Assembly: GCF_046630445.1 (NCBI RefSeq)
Contig: NC_092335.1
Coordinates: 630,013,501-630,077,500 of the forward strand
Source of the DNA: Rutidosis leptorrhynchoides
Lineage: Eukaryota; Streptophyta; Magnoliopsida; Asterales; Asteraceae
DNA: 64,000 bases
Direction: 5' to 3'
A program made the position numbers and the translations under genes. The notes beneath the pieces were generated by a model. The model was given only the letters and a program-made list of their open reading frames with translations. It was not told the origin of the DNA and searched no databases. This document shows positions 43,743 through 57,473 of the stretch, one piece after another (the stretch's first letter is position 1; the number at the start of each line of letters is the position of its first letter).

Positions 43743-45417
43743 CCTACAACAAGCATTGAACATGGCCCGCCAATTGATCGAAACGGTTGACGAAATCGTA
43801 GTTCCGGCACCTAAGGCCGAGGATAAATCGGGCGGCAACAAAAGATAGTGGGAACCCTCCCAATCAAGCAACAACAACTTTGCTAAGAAGCCTTACACCT
43901 CCGACGCCAAGAAAAGTTATGGCGGAAATAAACCCTTTTGCAACAAATACCACAAGCACCACTATGGTGAATGTAGCAATCTATTTTGCCACCGGTGCCA
44001 AAGGGGTGGTCATGTGGCCAACGATTGTAGAAGTGCCGCCCCCATCGCTCAAAAGGTGCCCAATGCACCAAAACCGGGTACTTGTTATGAATGTGGCCAA
44101 ACGAAACATTTTAGAAATGCATGTCCGAAGAAGAAAGCCAACCCCAACACACGCGGCTGAGCTTTTAACATCAACACCGAGGAAGCCCGAGATGACAATG
44201 AATTAGTCACGGGTACGTTTCTCCTCAATAACACTTATGTTACTTGTTTATTCGATTCGGGTGCCAATAAGAGTTTTGTATCCAAGACTTTGACTCATTC
44301 TTTTAATACTCCACCACTCCCACTAGATACCACTTATACCATTGAAGTGGCCAACGGAAAACTATTGAGTGCTGACACATATTACCGGGGGTGTACGTTA
44401 AACACTTTGGGTAATGAGTTTGAAATTGACTTGATACCCATGGAACTAGGAAGCTTCGATGTATTAATCAGTATGAATTGGCTAGCCAAAATGAAATCTC
44501 ACATCCTTTGTGATCTTAACGCAATCCGAATCCCTATCGAGAATGGTGAACCTTTGATCGTCTATGGCGATAAGAGTTGCACCGGATTCAACCTCGTTTC
44601 GTGTATTAAAGTTAGAAAACTACTCCGTAAGGGTTGTTTTGCGATCCTTGCTCACGTTAAGAAAGTCGAGTCCGATGAGAAGCACATCGATGATGTGCCA
44701 ATTGTTAGTGACTATACCGATGTATTTCCCGACGAATTGCCGGGTCTTCCACCTCATCGACCGGTTGAATTCCAAATCGATCTTATTCCGGGGGCCGCAC
44801 CCGTAGCACGTGCACCTTATAGACTCGCTCCATCCGAAATTCAAGAATTACAAAGTCAAATCCAAGAACTACTTGATCGTGGTTTTGTCCAACCTAGCCA
44901 TTCACCTTGGGGCGCTCCGATTTTGTTTGTTAAAAAGAAAGACAGATCCCTACGAATGTGCATTGATTATCGTGAACTAAACAAATTGACGGTTAAAAAC
45001 CGATATCCTCTTCCTCGCATCGATGACCTCTTTGATCAACTACAAGGGTCTTGTGTATATTCAAAAATCGATCTCCGCTCGGGTTATCATCAATTAAGGG
45101 TTAAGGGGGAAGATGTCTCCAAAACCGCTTTCCGAACTCGTTATGGTAGTTATGAATTTCTTGTAATGCCATTTGGTCTCACTAACGCACCGGCGGTGTT
45201 CATGGATCTTATGAACCGCGTGTGCAAACCGTATCTTGACAAATTCGTTATCGTGTTCATCGATGATATTTTGGTTTATTCTAAAAGCGAAGAAGAACAC
45301 GAGGAACACCTCCGGCTCGTGCTTGAACTTTTAAGACAAGAACGACTCTATGCTAAATTCTCCAAGTGTGAATTTTGGTTGAAGGAAGTTCAATTTCTTG
45401 GTCATGTTGTGACCAAG
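43726..45417 (+). pseudogene. G gag C-terminus, protease and reverse transcriptase (broken frame)
   Basis: Second-frame segment. It contains SSKPANLQQALNMARQLIET, two zinc knuckles (CHRCQRGGHVANDC and CYECGQTKHFRNAC), then protease with [12 protein letters not shown] and RT with [37 protein letters not shown] and the catalytic [13 protein letters not shown]2C-type motif ahead of the knuckles has Tyr where a Cys is usual (CNKYHKHH). Stops are TAG 43846-43848 and TGA 44158-44160; the second fits CGA to TGA in the RG(R)AF context. The frame shifts again near 45417, within ..GHVVTK|GIKVDP. Confidence 0.9.
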
Positions 45418-47564
45418 GTATTAAAGTCGATCCAACGAAAATCGAAGCCATTAGTAAATGGGAGACTCCCACTACTCCTACTCACATTCGTCAATTCTTA
45501 GGTCTCGCCGGATACTACCGTAGATTCATCAAGGATTTCTCTTTGGTTGCCAGTCCTCTAACCGCTTTAACTTACAAGGGAAAGAAATTCAATTGGGCGA
45601 CCGAACAAGAATCCGCATTTCAAATCTTGAAAACAAAGCTAACCACCGCTCCTATCTTGTCACTTCCCGAAGGAAATGACGATTTTTTTGTGTATTGCGA
45701 CGCCTCGAAACATGGTTTTGGGTGTGTGTTGATGCAACGAACGAAATTCATTTCTTATGCTTCTCGACAACTCAAAATTCATGAACGAAACTACACGACA
45801 CCTGATCTCGAACTCGGAGCCGTTGTCTTTGCACTCAAAATGTGGAGACACTCTCTTTATGGAACCAAGAGTACTATCTTTACCGATCACAAAAGTCTCC
45901 AACACATCTTCGACCAAAAGCAACTAAACATGAGACAACGAAGGTGGATTGAAACCTTAAACGATTACGATTACGAGCTTCGTTACCATCCCGGGAAGGC
46001 AAATGTAGTAGTCGATGCCTTAAGTCGAAAAGAAAGAGCGGTGCCTCTTCGTGTCCGAGCCTTAAACATCACCATCCACACCAACCTTAATAGCCAAATT
46101 CGGGTAGCCCAAGATGAGGCTCTCAAGGATGAAAACGTTTCACATGAGCTCTTGAACATTCTCGTCTCTCGATTCGAAATTAAAGAGACCGGACTCCGAT
46201 ATTTCGCCGGAAGGATTTGGGTGCCTAGTTATGGGGACCTACGAAGCCTTATTTTAGATGAAGCCCATAACTCGCGATACTCGATTCACCCCGGTGCCAA
46301 TAAGATGTACCACGACCTTAAACAACTATATTGGTGGCCGAACATCAAAAGGGACGTAGCTACTTATGTTTCCAAGTGTTTGACATGTTCCAAAGTCAAA
46401 GCCGAACACCAAAGACCGCCTGGATTACTTCAACAACCCGAAATCCCGCAATGGAAGTGGGAAAGAATAACAATGGATTTTATCACCAAACTACCAAAAA
46501 CGACGGGCGGTTATGATACCATTTGGGTTATTGTTGACTGTCTCACCAAATCCGCACACTTTCTCGCCATGAAGGAGACCGACAAAATGGAGAAACTTGC
46601 ACGACTTTATATCAAGGAGATCGTAGCCCGACACGGTGTACCTTTATCGATTATCTCTGACCAAGATGGTCGTTTTGTTTCTAGATTTTGGCGTACCTTG
46701 CAAGAAGCGTTGGAAACGCATTTAGACATGAGCACCGCATATCATCCTCAAACCGATGGACAAAGCGAACGTACAATTCAAACCTTAGAGGACATGTTAC
46801 GAGCTTGCGTGGTTGATTTTGGAAAAGCTTGGGACAAGCACTTACCTCTCGCCGAGTTCTCTTACAACAATAGTTATCACGTGAGTATAAAAGCCGCCCC
46901 ATTCGAAGCATTATATGGCCGAAAATGCCGTTCTCCTCTTTGTTGGGCCGAAGTAGGCGACGTACAAATCACCGGACCCGAACTCATTCACGAAACCACC
47001 GAGAAGATCGTTCAAATCCGAGATAGGCTTCGGACGGCCCGGAGTCGTCAAAAGTGCTATACCGACAAAAGACTCAACGACCTTGAATTTCAATTCGGTG
47101 ACTGCGTCATGTTAAAAGTCGTAACTTGGAAGGGTGTAATCCGTTTTGGGAAACGCGGGAAGCTAAATCCGCGGTATATTGGTCCTTTTGAAATCTTGGA
47201 GCGTATTGGAACCGTTGCTTATCGTTTAGATCTTCCGCCTCAATTGAACTCCGTTCATCCTACCTTCCATGTATCTAACTTGAAAAAGTGTCTTGCCGAA
47301 CCCGATATCGTCATCCCTCTCGAGGAACTTACTATTGATGACAAACTTCATTTTGTGGAGGAACCGGTTGAAATTGTGGACACCTCCGTCAAGACATTGA
47401 AACAAAGCCGAATTCTGATGGTTAAAGTCCGTTGGAATGCCAAAAGGGGACCCGAGTTTACTTGGGAAAGGCAAGATCAAATGCAAAAGAAATACCCTCA
47501 TTTATTCCCGGCTCCGGAAACGCAAGATCCCGAAGAAGAAACAACGACTACTACGCCTACTTAA
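45414..47564 (+). CDS. G pol: RNase H, integrase and chromodomain
   Basis: Open to the stop at 47562-47564. It begins with the RT thumb and connection ([36 protein letters not shown]), then RNase H ([39 protein letters not shown]). The integrase has a zinc-binding region (H..C..C in [12 protein letters not shown] ... [10 protein letters not shown]) and catalytic Asp/Asp/Glu in [18 protein letters not shown] and [10 protein letters not shown]-terminal chromodomain-like segment ([19 protein letters not shown]) is typical of chromoviruses, which it may help to target to heterochromatin. Confidence 0.95.
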   Translation, partial: QGIKVDPTKIEAISKWETPTTPTHIRQFLGLAGYYRRFIKDFSLVASPLTALTYKGKKFNWATEQESAFQILKTKLTTAPILSLPEGNDDFFVYCDASKHGFGCVLMQRTKFISYASRQLKIHERNYTTPDLELGAVVFALKMWRHSLYGTKSTIFTDHKSLQHIFDQKQLNMRQRRWIETLNDYDYELRYHPGKANVVVDALSRKERAVPLRVRALNITIHTNLNSQIRVAQDEALKDENVSHELLNILVSRFEIKETGLRYFAGRIWVPSYGDLRSLILDEAHNSRYSIHPGANKMYHDLKQLYWWPNIKRDVATYVSKCLTCSKVKAEHQRPPGLLQQPEIPQWKWERITMDFITKLPKTTGGYDTIWVIVDCLTKSAHFLAMKETDKMEKLARLYIKEIVARHGVPLSIISDQDGRFVSRFWRTLQEALETHLDMSTAYHPQTDGQSERTIQTLEDMLRACVVDFGKAWDKHLPLAEFSYNNSYHVSIKAAPFEALYGRKCRSPLCWAEVGDVQITGPELIHETTEKIVQIRDRLRTARSRQKCYTDKRLNDLEFQFGDCVMLKVVTWKGVIRFGKRGKLNPRYIGPFEILERIGTVAYRLDLPPQLNSVHPTFHVSNLKKCLAEPDIVIPLEELTIDDKLHFVEEPVEIVDTSVKTLKQSRILMVKVRWNAKRGPEFTWERQDQMQKKYPHLFPAPETQDPEEETTTTTPT

Positions 47565-47599
47565 ATTTCGGGACTAAATTTCTTTTAAGGAGTAGGTAA

Positions 47600-49678
47600 T
47601 GTAACATCCCGCCTTTTTTTCCGTTTAACTATTTAAATCCCGTTATATGTTTATAACATCTCCGGTTAATACGTGTTTTAAAAATATCTCGTCTAGGTAT
47701 TTCACGCACCCTCAAACGAACTTGAGGGACTAGTTTCGCCAAAATGCCAAAGAGGTGACTAGCCTTTGACTAGTCAACCCCCACCCCCATCTTTTATTTT
47801 TCATTTCCCTTTTCTTCTTCTAATTCCATATTTTCTCTCAATTCTCCAATTTCAGGAATCATCATCTAAATCAAATCGAGCAAGCATCCATCTAAACAAA
47901 TTGCATATTCGGAATCCTCTCATCTTCCTCTTCGATTCCATACCGATTTCATCAAGTATGGGAAACTTTCTAAAATCACTAGATTTTGTGTTCTTGATGT
48001 TTTTAACTTATAAAGTCGTTAATTAGTGTCTATGGCTCAAGTCTAACATGATTATATGATTTATATGCTCGATTTTGTTATTTGAAGTAACTAGCTTGAA
48101 ATGAACTTTTGATGCTTTGAATGACATGAAACGTTATTTGTAAGTGTTAGGTTGTATTGTATGCTTGATCACCTTCGAAACGGCATATCATTCATGTAAA
48201 TTGGTTGCCGAATCATCGAATTTCATTTATAAACTTGAGTGCATTTAATGAGGAGCTTTGAATGTGATTTTGGTTGTTGTAAAAGTAAATGTGATGGATG
48301 AAATGTGTTTAGTTGTTTTCCTTGTCAAAATACCTTTCCGATGATATAAGATACATGCTTTGGTTGTTTGCGGGTCATAATTGGTGATTGGTTGAAGTTA
48401 GGTTCGTGCATAAAACTTAAAAACTGCCAGAATTCTCTGCACAGGTAATGGCGCGGCGCGCCATATACCCGCGCGGCGCGCCAAAGTGGTCTGTCCAACT
48501 TTGTCGATTTTCGAATAATGTTTGCTATGCTACACACCTCTGATTCACATGTAACTTGTTCTAACATGTTCATATATGATTAAAAACTTCAGAAAAATAG
48601 TTCGGGACCCGACCCGAACGTGTTGACTTTTTCGTTGACTTTGACCGACCAAAGTTTGACTTTTTGTCAAACTTAACCAAATGATTATGCAACCTTCCTA
48701 ACTTGTTTCTATACTTGTATCTTGCATGAAACTTGACAATTTGATTTCACATGCTACATAATCGAGTCGTAACGAGCCATAGGACTAATTGAACATCTTT
48801 GACCTATCGTGTTTACCGTTATTGATACAACCTATTTGTTTAGGTCAAGACTAGCACTATCCTTCGCACACGTTACTTTGTGAAGTACTTTTTATACGTG
48901 CACTCAAGGTGAGATCATAGTCCCATCTTTCAAACAACTTTTATGCTTTAAACTATGGGATGAGAAACATATACGTATCATACTTTTATACATTGAACAC
49001 AAGTACGAAAACGAACATTCCGCGTACGGGTTTGAACGAAAATCCTCAATTCAATTATCATTAGTTACACTTGCAGGGTGCAAACGTGAACTTATATTAT
49101 GTGATCACATGGGCTTGACGAGCCTCATTCGGACGGTTCGCTACCGTTAGCGGATGAAATATATTTTCGGGTCTAGTGTATGTTCTAACACTACGCAAAG
49201 GGTGCAAAACAGTTAAGTTTGATAATTGGGTGCCCGCGAAACAAATAACAACTTTGGAATGCAAATGATTTTGATAATCATATTATATTAAATCTTGTGG
49301 TTCAAATGCAACGTTTACTAAAACACCTATGATTTCACCAACGTTTTCGTTGACAGTTTTCTATATGTTTTCTCAGGTCCTTGAAAGCTACTTGATACAT
49401 GCTTCTGCACTCTTTTTGATACTTACTTGGATGTCGAGTATGCATGCATAGTTGGAGCGTCTTTTGACTACTTTAAATTGTGTCGCATAGGTTTCATTCG
49501 TACGTTAAACTTTGTTTTGTAACTAATCTTTTGAACTACATTTGTAAACTTGAAACATCCTTTTTCTTATGAAATGAATGCGACATATTTTGGTCAAATG
49601 TCATAATAAAGACTTATGACCACGCAACAGGACCGAAGTAGTCAGCGCCGTCAAACATGATTTGGTCGGGTCGCTACA
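47600..49678 (+). repeat. 3' LTR of G (2079 bp)
   Basis: Preceded by cttttaaggagtaggtaa as the purine-rich priming site. It ends gggtcgctaca at the duplicated target. It is collinear with the 5' LTR and holds the same paired GCGCGGCGCGCC motif. Confidence 0.95.
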
Positions 49679-50743
49679 ATCCTCATCTCGAGCTTCAGCT
49701 GCAGTGATAACAAACGTACGACCCTTCGCAGCAGTAGTGTTAGTTCCAGGAGCGGGATTATCCTTCTTCTTAGAGCAATTTGGACTAATGTGTCCATTTT
49801 CTCCGCAAGTATAACATGTAGGAGGAGCTTTGGCTGGAACAATAGCCTTATCCTTTGGAGGAGTCTTACACATCTTAGCAACATGTCCCACTTTCTTACA
49901 CAACGAACAAGTAGCAGTATACTTCCCTGGGTGATGCCTCTCACAACGAACACAGAAAGGATGGGTACCCTTATAATTCGACCTTGTACTATCCGTAGGC
50001 TTCTTACTAGCATTTTGAGTAGAATCTTGAGATGACTCAAACTTCCTCTTACCATCATTACCCTTGGTCTCAACCTGCTTACTAGCCGACGCTCTTCTTT
50101 TCTTGGCCAACATCAAATTTTGTGCCATAAGAATCACAGCATCAAGAGTAACCTTCTAGGCAGCAATAACATTCCCCTGAACATCCTCAGGGAGACCTTC
50201 AATATATCGTTCAATCCTTCTAGCTTCGGTAGGAAACATCTCGGGACATAGAGTAGAAAGCTCAAGATAACGGTTGGTGTAGCTTTCAATATCAGTTCCC
50301 TTCACCTTGAGTTCCCAGAACTCAGCTTCAAGTTTCTGAACTTGACTTCGAGGGCAGAATTTATTAATCATCATGCTTTTGAGTTCGTCCCATGGAATTG
50401 CATTAGCATTGTCAATTCCTACGGACTTGGCATGAGCAGACCACCAAGTTAAAGCATTGCCACCTAATGAGCTAGTGGCATACTTTACTCGATCATCATC
50501 ACCACAGTTGCAAATACGAAAAATGGACTCCATCTTCTCGAACCAATGAACTAGTTCGACAGCTTCTTCATTTCCTTTGAATGCGGGAGGATGACAGTTT
50601 GTAAAGTCCTTGTATGAACAAGGTTTCGGTTGAGGATTAACATTATTAGCTTGAACATTGCCCTGGGCAGCAGCAAGCAACTGTTGGAATTGTTCGGTAG
50701 TCAACACGATATTGTTAACAGTAGGTGCAGCTGGACGAACCAT
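49679..50743 (-). pseudogene. F gag with two zinc knuckles, one stop, cut by G
   Basis: ATG at 50743 (MVRPAAPTVNNIVLT). The Gag domain includes FKGNEEAVELVHWFEKMESI, KYATSSLGGNALTWW and YIEGLPEDVQGNV. A TAG follows at 50156-50158, and then the same frame carries a Lys-rich region and CCHC knuckles CSLCKKVGHVAKMC and CYTCGENGHISPNC. The reading frame meets the G insertion at 49678 after ...AAEARDED. Across the insertion it continues in frame into the F protease at 40581, so gag and pol were once a single ORF of about 1470 codons. Confidence 0.92.
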
Positions 50744-51027
50744 GATGTTGCTACATAAAAGTTGACATAAGTCGGATAAGTTAACAAATTATAGGTTTGA
50801 GCAATTACAAGTATGAATAAGATAAAGTATTGATATCACATGATATAAATAAAATACTTTATATTATTAAGGAACGAGGCGTTAAATAAACCTTTTAATA
50901 CACGATTCGAAAATAGAAAATGGTTTAAGGTATAGCCTTTACATCGATGGAAAATGGAAAAATAACTAAGAAATATTAAAATTGAAGTAGTCTTCATATT
51001 TCTTCTTCTCGTCCTCAAACTGCTTCA
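50744..51027 (-). other. Spacer between the accessory ORF and gag of F
   Basis: AT-rich leader sequence. No ORF is supported. The distance is normal for a leader. Confidence 0.5.
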
Positions 51028-51747
51028 TCACTTTTCCATGTTATCCTTCACAAGTTTCTCTAGCCTTTCGGTTTGAGAGTCTAGGGACTCTTTCATAAAC
51101 TTCTCATATCGCTCGTTCTTTTCTTTTTGCTATTCGTAGAGGTACTCGAGATTTTCATAAAGGTTGGTAACACAACTGTTAACGGTATTGGTGTCGTACT
51201 CTCTTAAAGCAAGTTGTTTGTCGAATCGACTTCTCTCCATTTTTATTCGGACGTCAATATCCTCCTTGAGGTAAGCAAGTGATTGTTTCCCCCAACGGGT
51301 GTTGCGTTCTTCTTTACACCTTAGCATCATTAACTCTTTTCTTAGCTTCACAATTTCTTCCACCAATTTCTTAATTTCGCGATCTTTCTCATCCATACGG
51401 ACCTCCACTCTCGCCATGTGGCGAAGCAAACCTTCAATGTTCCTCTCAGTATCTTTTCGTAGGTTCAAGATCTCATACTTAGCAGCATCATTATAAGAAG
51501 GAGATCGGGCTCTCTTCCTTGATGGACCAGCTTCTTCATGACGTTTTCCTTTATCCCCGATTCTCGGAGTTGGATAGTATTAAGGAGACCCATGTCGAAT
51601 AGTATTTGGGCTATAATTTGGTGACGGTGAGGCAGGACTGTAGGAAGGACTTCGAACAGGTCTCGAAGTTGCAGAGTGTCCAACACCTACCTTGGTGGTA
51701 GGGTTGAGAGTGGCTTTGTTAGACTTGTTAACGCTTGAGCTTGACAT
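51028..51747 (-). pseudogene. F accessory ORF upstream of gag: CTD-like Ser/Pro region plus coiled coil
   Basis: A 240-codon minus-strand frame from ATG 51747 to TGA 51028, broken by TAA (51580-51582) and TAG (51130-51132). The N-terminus is Ser-rich and then SPSYSPASPSPNYSP, close to the RNA polymerase II CTD heptad YSPTSPS. After the first stop come basic RKRARSPSYNDAAKYEI, then a long Lys/Glu/Leu-rich segment (DEKDREIKKLVEEIVKLRKE) expected to be a coiled coil over about 100 residues. It lies between primer site and gag, so it is an additional ORF rather than part of Gag. Its homology is unknown to me. Length and composition argue for a once functional protein. Confidence 0.65.
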
Positions 51748-51946
51748 CCTAACATTAGGAAAGAGACTTTGATTAGAATCTTTAAGTCAAGTTTAGTAAA
51801 GATAAGTGTTAAGATTATAGGGTAATCCTAAGTGCTTTAAGTCTAAGGCAGGAAAGGTTATAGTTTCCTAGATTGCTAAGGCACCCTAGCTAACAAGTAA
51901 GGCACACATAAAGATGCAATCCTGGTTCTCTATAACAGCCTGGTTT

Positions 51947-51958
51947 GCTCTGATACCA
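51947..51958 (-). other. Primer-binding site of F (initiator tRNA-Met)
   Basis: The minus strand reads tggtatcagagc, 3 bp after the 5' LTR (plus-strand gctctgatacca). Confidence 0.92.
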
Positions 51959-51961
51959 ATC

Positions 51962-53500
51962 TATCACACCCCCAGTTAAGGCCTGGGCGAAATGTGACTT
52001 AATATCAAATAAACCAACATAATATTATAATATACGAGAACAATACTAAATGATAAAATAAACTTTATTGAGTACGCAGCGGAAAATGAAATGTCGTTAC
52101 AAAGGAATAAAGTAAATGTTCAAATGCAAAAGTAGTAAATGTGAAATCTCTTGATCCTATGTCCAAGTAGCATCACATAAGTAGTAAGTAAGAAAGCTTG
52201 AATCAAACAGTACCTGAGACAAAACATGCTAAAGTGTCAACCAAAAGTTTGAGTGAAGTTCATAGGTTTAACAAATAAGTTTGACCGTTGTTTTAGACCA
52301 CAAGATTTAGTTTGTAAAGTTGATCTCGCAAATCAAAAAGTTATGCCAGTGCGTGATATTTAGACTAAACGTTCAAGTTTGCCCCAAAGACAAGTTGTAG
52401 TGTATACTTGTCGGTTTAATTTCATTATTAAGTAATACAATGACTTGGTCAAATGTATCGAGGACGTTACTCCCGATAGGCCTACCCCCAATAATTAAGC
52501 ATGAATTTACGAGCAATTAAAAATATCACTGTAGGGACTTAGTCGGACATAGCCGGGTATAGCATAGTTTAGCATTTTGGCACTTGTGTCTAAATTGTAA
52601 AATGTAAAAATAGCATGTGTCTCACCCCAATAAAAGTAAGTAAGTTTTCTAGCATTAAAGAGTGGGGCTATGAATTCACCTTAGTAAGTAGAGAGATGAG
52701 CTAGTTATTCCTCAGAATATAAAGTTGGATGAGTGAGAAGAAAAGTCAACCTATTGACATTTAAGAGTAGTAAGTGTTTTGCCCAAGTTTAAGTTTAAGT
52801 ATGTAGGTGCTTAGTATAGTTTGTTTTACTAAGTTTCCATTCTTAGTAAGTTTCTACTTTTAGAAAGTTTCCATTTTTGAGAAAGTTCCTATTTTTAGAA
52901 AGTTTCTATTTTTAGTAAGTTTTCCATTTTAGTAAGTTTATAATTAGGAAGTTTCTATTTTAAAAGTGTTTCCATTATAGGATACTTTCCATATTAGATA
53001 TACTTCCAATCACCCCTTTCCCTTCGAATGGCCATTTCAGGTCTAGGGACTTGAGCTATAGGATCCTTTAAATCGGAAAATCCAAACCCGTCCGCCTAGA
53101 GTTTCGTAGAAACCATTCGTCAAGAAAGTTCGAAGATCTATATATATCTAATATATATCCTAAAATATTTTTATGTGTTATAATATAGGTTGTATAGTAT
53201 ATGTGTTAATAATAGTATAAGTGTAAATGTTAAATATAAGTATAAGTAATATTAGGGTTTCATTAATTAATTAGGTTTAATTATTTAAAGTAGTATTTTA
53301 ATGATTAGGGTTTGTAATAAATGTCTAGGGTTTAATTAATGTCCTAGGGTTTAATAAATTAGGGTTTTAATAAATTTGGGTTTAGTAAATTAGGGTTTAA
53401 GTAATTAGGGTTAGGTTTAGGGTTTTATTTAATGTAGTAATGATTAGGTAATGATTAGGGTTTTAATAATTAAAGTAGTATAGTTTAGGTGTAATTAGGG

Positions 53501-53587
<87 letters not shown>

Positions 53588-53859
53588 TGTATATGTATAT
53601 ATATATATAGTATTTATATTTTTTTATATATATATGTATATACTCGTGTATATATATGTTTTATATATTTTTCTTTTACAAATAGGCATAGTGTATCTAT
53701 TTATGGTATGTACATATCTAGTTACCCTTTTAAACATTAACAAATCTTCTAACAATCTTTAAAGTTTGAAAGATCAAACTAAAAATCCTTTTTTTAAATA
53801 ACCGTATGTGTATGTATGTATATATATTTATATATTTTTTTACCAGTAGATATATATAT

Positions 53860-53923
<64 letters not shown>

Positions 53924-54029
53924 CTTCCAATTATAACCACCTTAACATAATCTTTATTAGGTTTTAGGTTTCCAAAGATCAAACATAAAATTCTATTTTT
54001 TTTATACATACCGTAGGTATATGTATATG

Positions 54030-54108
<79 letters not shown>

Positions 54109-54948
54109 CAAGAACAATATATATGTATATGAACTAGTATGAAAACGATTATGATTATAACATGAATTGAAAGTAAACTTTAAGAGTTTTGGATCTAGGG
54201 TTTGTTACCTTGATGAAGATGGATGAAGATTAACAAGAAAAGTTGATGAACACTTGAAGATGATGATCCAAAACCTTGAAGATTTGAAGAACACCTTTAA
54301 GATCTACGAAGAACGCGAAGAACACTTGAAGATGACTTGGAAAACCCTTGAAGGTGGTGATGCATTTCGATGCTGATGGTGGTGGTGGTTTCGGTTTTGG
54401 CCGAAACTAGGGAGAGAGGGAGAGAGATTTTGAGAGAGAATTGTAATTATGATTTGGTACATAGAATGGTTTAGCTTAGGCCTCTATTTATAGGAGTGTT
54501 AGGAGGATTCTAGAATTAGGGTTTAATTAGGAATTACTTAGGGAACAAGTTGGCTTGAAGAGGGGGTTATGGGGGATGCTTGGGCCAAAAATTTGAGGGG
54601 CAAAAGGGTAATTTTACCCTCCTTAAAATTGGCTAGGGTTTAGGGAATTAGGGTTTAACTTTTTCACTTTAGTCCTTGTACTTTAACTTAGCTTAAATGG
54701 TTCCTTAATTATCCAAGTTTAATTACTTTAAGTGTACAAGTTTTAAAGTTATTTATTTGTTCCCAAAAGTTATTAACTCATTATCTTATCTTTTTTTTAA
54801 CTCGTCTTTTATTACACAAAGTTAATTAGTATATTTTATAATTCTTAACGCTTAACAATTATCGATTAAAGTTTAATTATTAAGTTTAATTATATTGTTG
54901 GGCATTTAATATGGAAAAGTATAGAATGGAAAAATGAGGGTCGTTATA
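51962..54948 (-). repeat. 5' LTR of F (2987 bp)
   Basis: tatcacacccccagttaagg ... gagggtcgttata on the plus strand. It has a minus-strand TATA box at 54484-54493, telobox-like motifs at 53251-53510 and TA arrays. It is collinear with 34234-37206. As the 5' copy on the minus strand, it would drive F transcription leftwards. Confidence 0.93.
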
Positions 54949-55118
54949 AAATGAAACTCACATTTAATATGGAAAAGTTAATTGACCTCAGATTCACGAA
55001 CCTATATCAATTATATATATTAAAACATATAATGAACATATAATGGTATTTAACCCTATTTATATATATTAATTATATAATATATTACTTATTTAAATTG
55101 TAATGTATTTATTATTAC

Positions 55119-55172
<54 letters not shown>

Positions 55173-55346
55173 ATTTTTATATTAAAATAGTAAATTAGAT
55201 ATACTTATGATATATGTAATAATTCTATTGTTATATAAATATCTTTTGTTTGTAACAATAATAATTATAATAGTACTAAAATTAATGATAATAATAATAA
55301 TAATAATATAGTTGTTATAATTATAATAATGATACTAGTAATAATG

Positions 55347-55385
<39 letters not shown>

Positions 55386-55839
55386 TTAAAATTAATCATA
55401 TTAATGTTAAAATAATAATTTTTTATATCTTTATACTCATCCTTATGACTTATAAACTTTGTAGTAGTAATTAATATCTTACATCATTTTTATTTTAATA
55501 TCAGGATTTATATTATGTTTATAATCTAACTATAATTTTATTAACCTCTAGCTAATACTTTTAAATTCTAAGATCATCATATTAATATTAAAACTAACTA
55601 ACTTAATAATAATAACGATAATAATAATAATAATGATAAATATAATAACGATAATGGTTTTACTCATAATGATACTACTAATAATAACCTAAATGATAAT
55701 GCTAATAATAATACTTAATGATTTTTCAAGTAATAATAATGATAATACTATAATTTATATTAATGATAATAATAAAATCATGTTACTAGTCTTAGTAATA
55801 ATATTAAGTAATTTTAATTATAATATCAACAACAATAAA

Positions 55840-55909
<70 letters not shown>

Positions 55910-57390
55910 TAAGAATAGACTACCTTTAATCAAGCTTTTAAAAAAATATATGTGCCACCACCCGGGTTCGAACCCGAGACCTCTCGGTAAAACCCCAACA
56001 CTCCAAACCATCCCTCTAGTCTAACATATCTGTTTTAATCACGGCCCAACTCTTTTTAACCGCATCATTCTTTATTACAATATCATATTTTAACAACGAC
56101 AACAATTAGTCACCTCTTCATCGTATCCGTTATTATTACAAGCAAGTGGGTGATGGTTTCGGCCCAAACAAATTAGAACACGGCTCAATACGGAATAATC
56201 AACCCAGATAACAATTAACAGCCCAATATCAAAAGGTATTTTGTGGTTTTGGCCTGCATTAACAATCGAAGATATAAAGTAGGGTTTATATTGGGTTGTT
56301 TCGAACAGGAAGAGGACAGACAGGTTCATCATCAATATTCGTTATCATCAATCTTCATCATTCTGTCACTTTTCATCTCGTGTAATCATTATATGGATCA
56401 TCATCTATCACACATCAACCCGTCATCATCGATCATATCGAACATAATCATCCACGGCATCATAACTTTAATATCATCATCTTCATTCATCAATATCTTC
56501 CATTATCATTATCATTAAGACAGAAAAGGATAACAGCAGCTGTAGCAAACAGAAAGCAGTCGCACAGCAGAAAAATCATAGCAGCAGAAACAGAAGAGAA
56601 AAGAAAAAAAAAATACGCAGTTACTGTTTCATCTTCATCTTCATGGGTTTCATGAAGGTGGCGATTATGGTGGTTGCTTAGGTGGTGGTTATTTGCGACT
56701 GTGCTCAAACGAGATCATGAGAGAGAGAGGAGAGATATGGAAAAATGGAGGATATTGATGGCAACCAATGATGGTTCCAAGGTGGCTGTGATGACGGTGA
56801 GGATGATGAGGGTGGCGATTGGTTCTTGGTGATGGGTTACGTATAACAGAAAAAGGAAACAAGAAGTGGATTTGCGAAGGAGGAAACAAGAATAGAGAAG
56901 CAAAGTGGTGGCGGATAGGGTGGTTGAAGTGATGGTTGTTGGCGATTTCAAAGAAGGTGGTGGTCGCCGGTTATCAGTGGTGGTCGATGGTTCACTGTGG
57001 TGGTGGCTAAATGAAAGTGAAGGTCATTTTGATTTTGTTTTCTTTTAATTCTCATCGTGTGTATATATATAAGGTGGTTTGGTTTCCTCTCACTGCATCG
57101 TGTGTTATACATATATATTTCTTTAATAATATGAAAGTGGGTTTGGTGAGTCAAGAGCCTGTGCTATTATGTGACAAGCATAAAAGGGAACATACTTTAC
57201 AGCAAGGAGAATGCCACAATGAAACAAGTGGTTGTGATCAAATTTGATACATGGATATAAGTCAAGGTAGAAATCAAACAAAAAAAATATATAACAGTAG
57301 CACTTGATAATTAATATTAATAATTTGCACAAGTGGTGTTCAATGGTGTGCTTGTATAGTGATCGAGTGTGGATAAGCATGCTGGTATGG

Positions 57391-57473
<83 letters not shown>

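Larger units (their letters stand above)
40587..49678 (+). mobile_element. G: Ty3/gypsy chromovirus-type (Tekay-like) element, 9092 bp
   Basis: Flanked by atcct at 40582-40586 and 49679-49683. LTRs are 40587-42676 and 47600-49678, with TGTAACATCC...GTCGCTACA ends. It has a tRNA-iMet primer site, gag, and pol ending in a chromodomain-like segment. It is inserted in opposite orientation inside element F, exactly between the gag and protease codons of F. LTR identity is high by eye, so G is young. The coding frame nevertheless has two stops and two frameshifts. Confidence 0.96.

Noticed and set aside
55951-56025. A genuine tRNA gene
   Set aside because: Box B is perfect, but the acceptor and anticodon arms do not pair by eye, and a related degenerate block sits in the E1 LTR.
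56243-57154. Several overlapping His/Thr/Ser-rich ORFs in the E3 LTR
   Set aside because: CACCAC/CATCAT-rich low-complexity LTR sequence. No motifs, and no matching frame in the E1 LTR.
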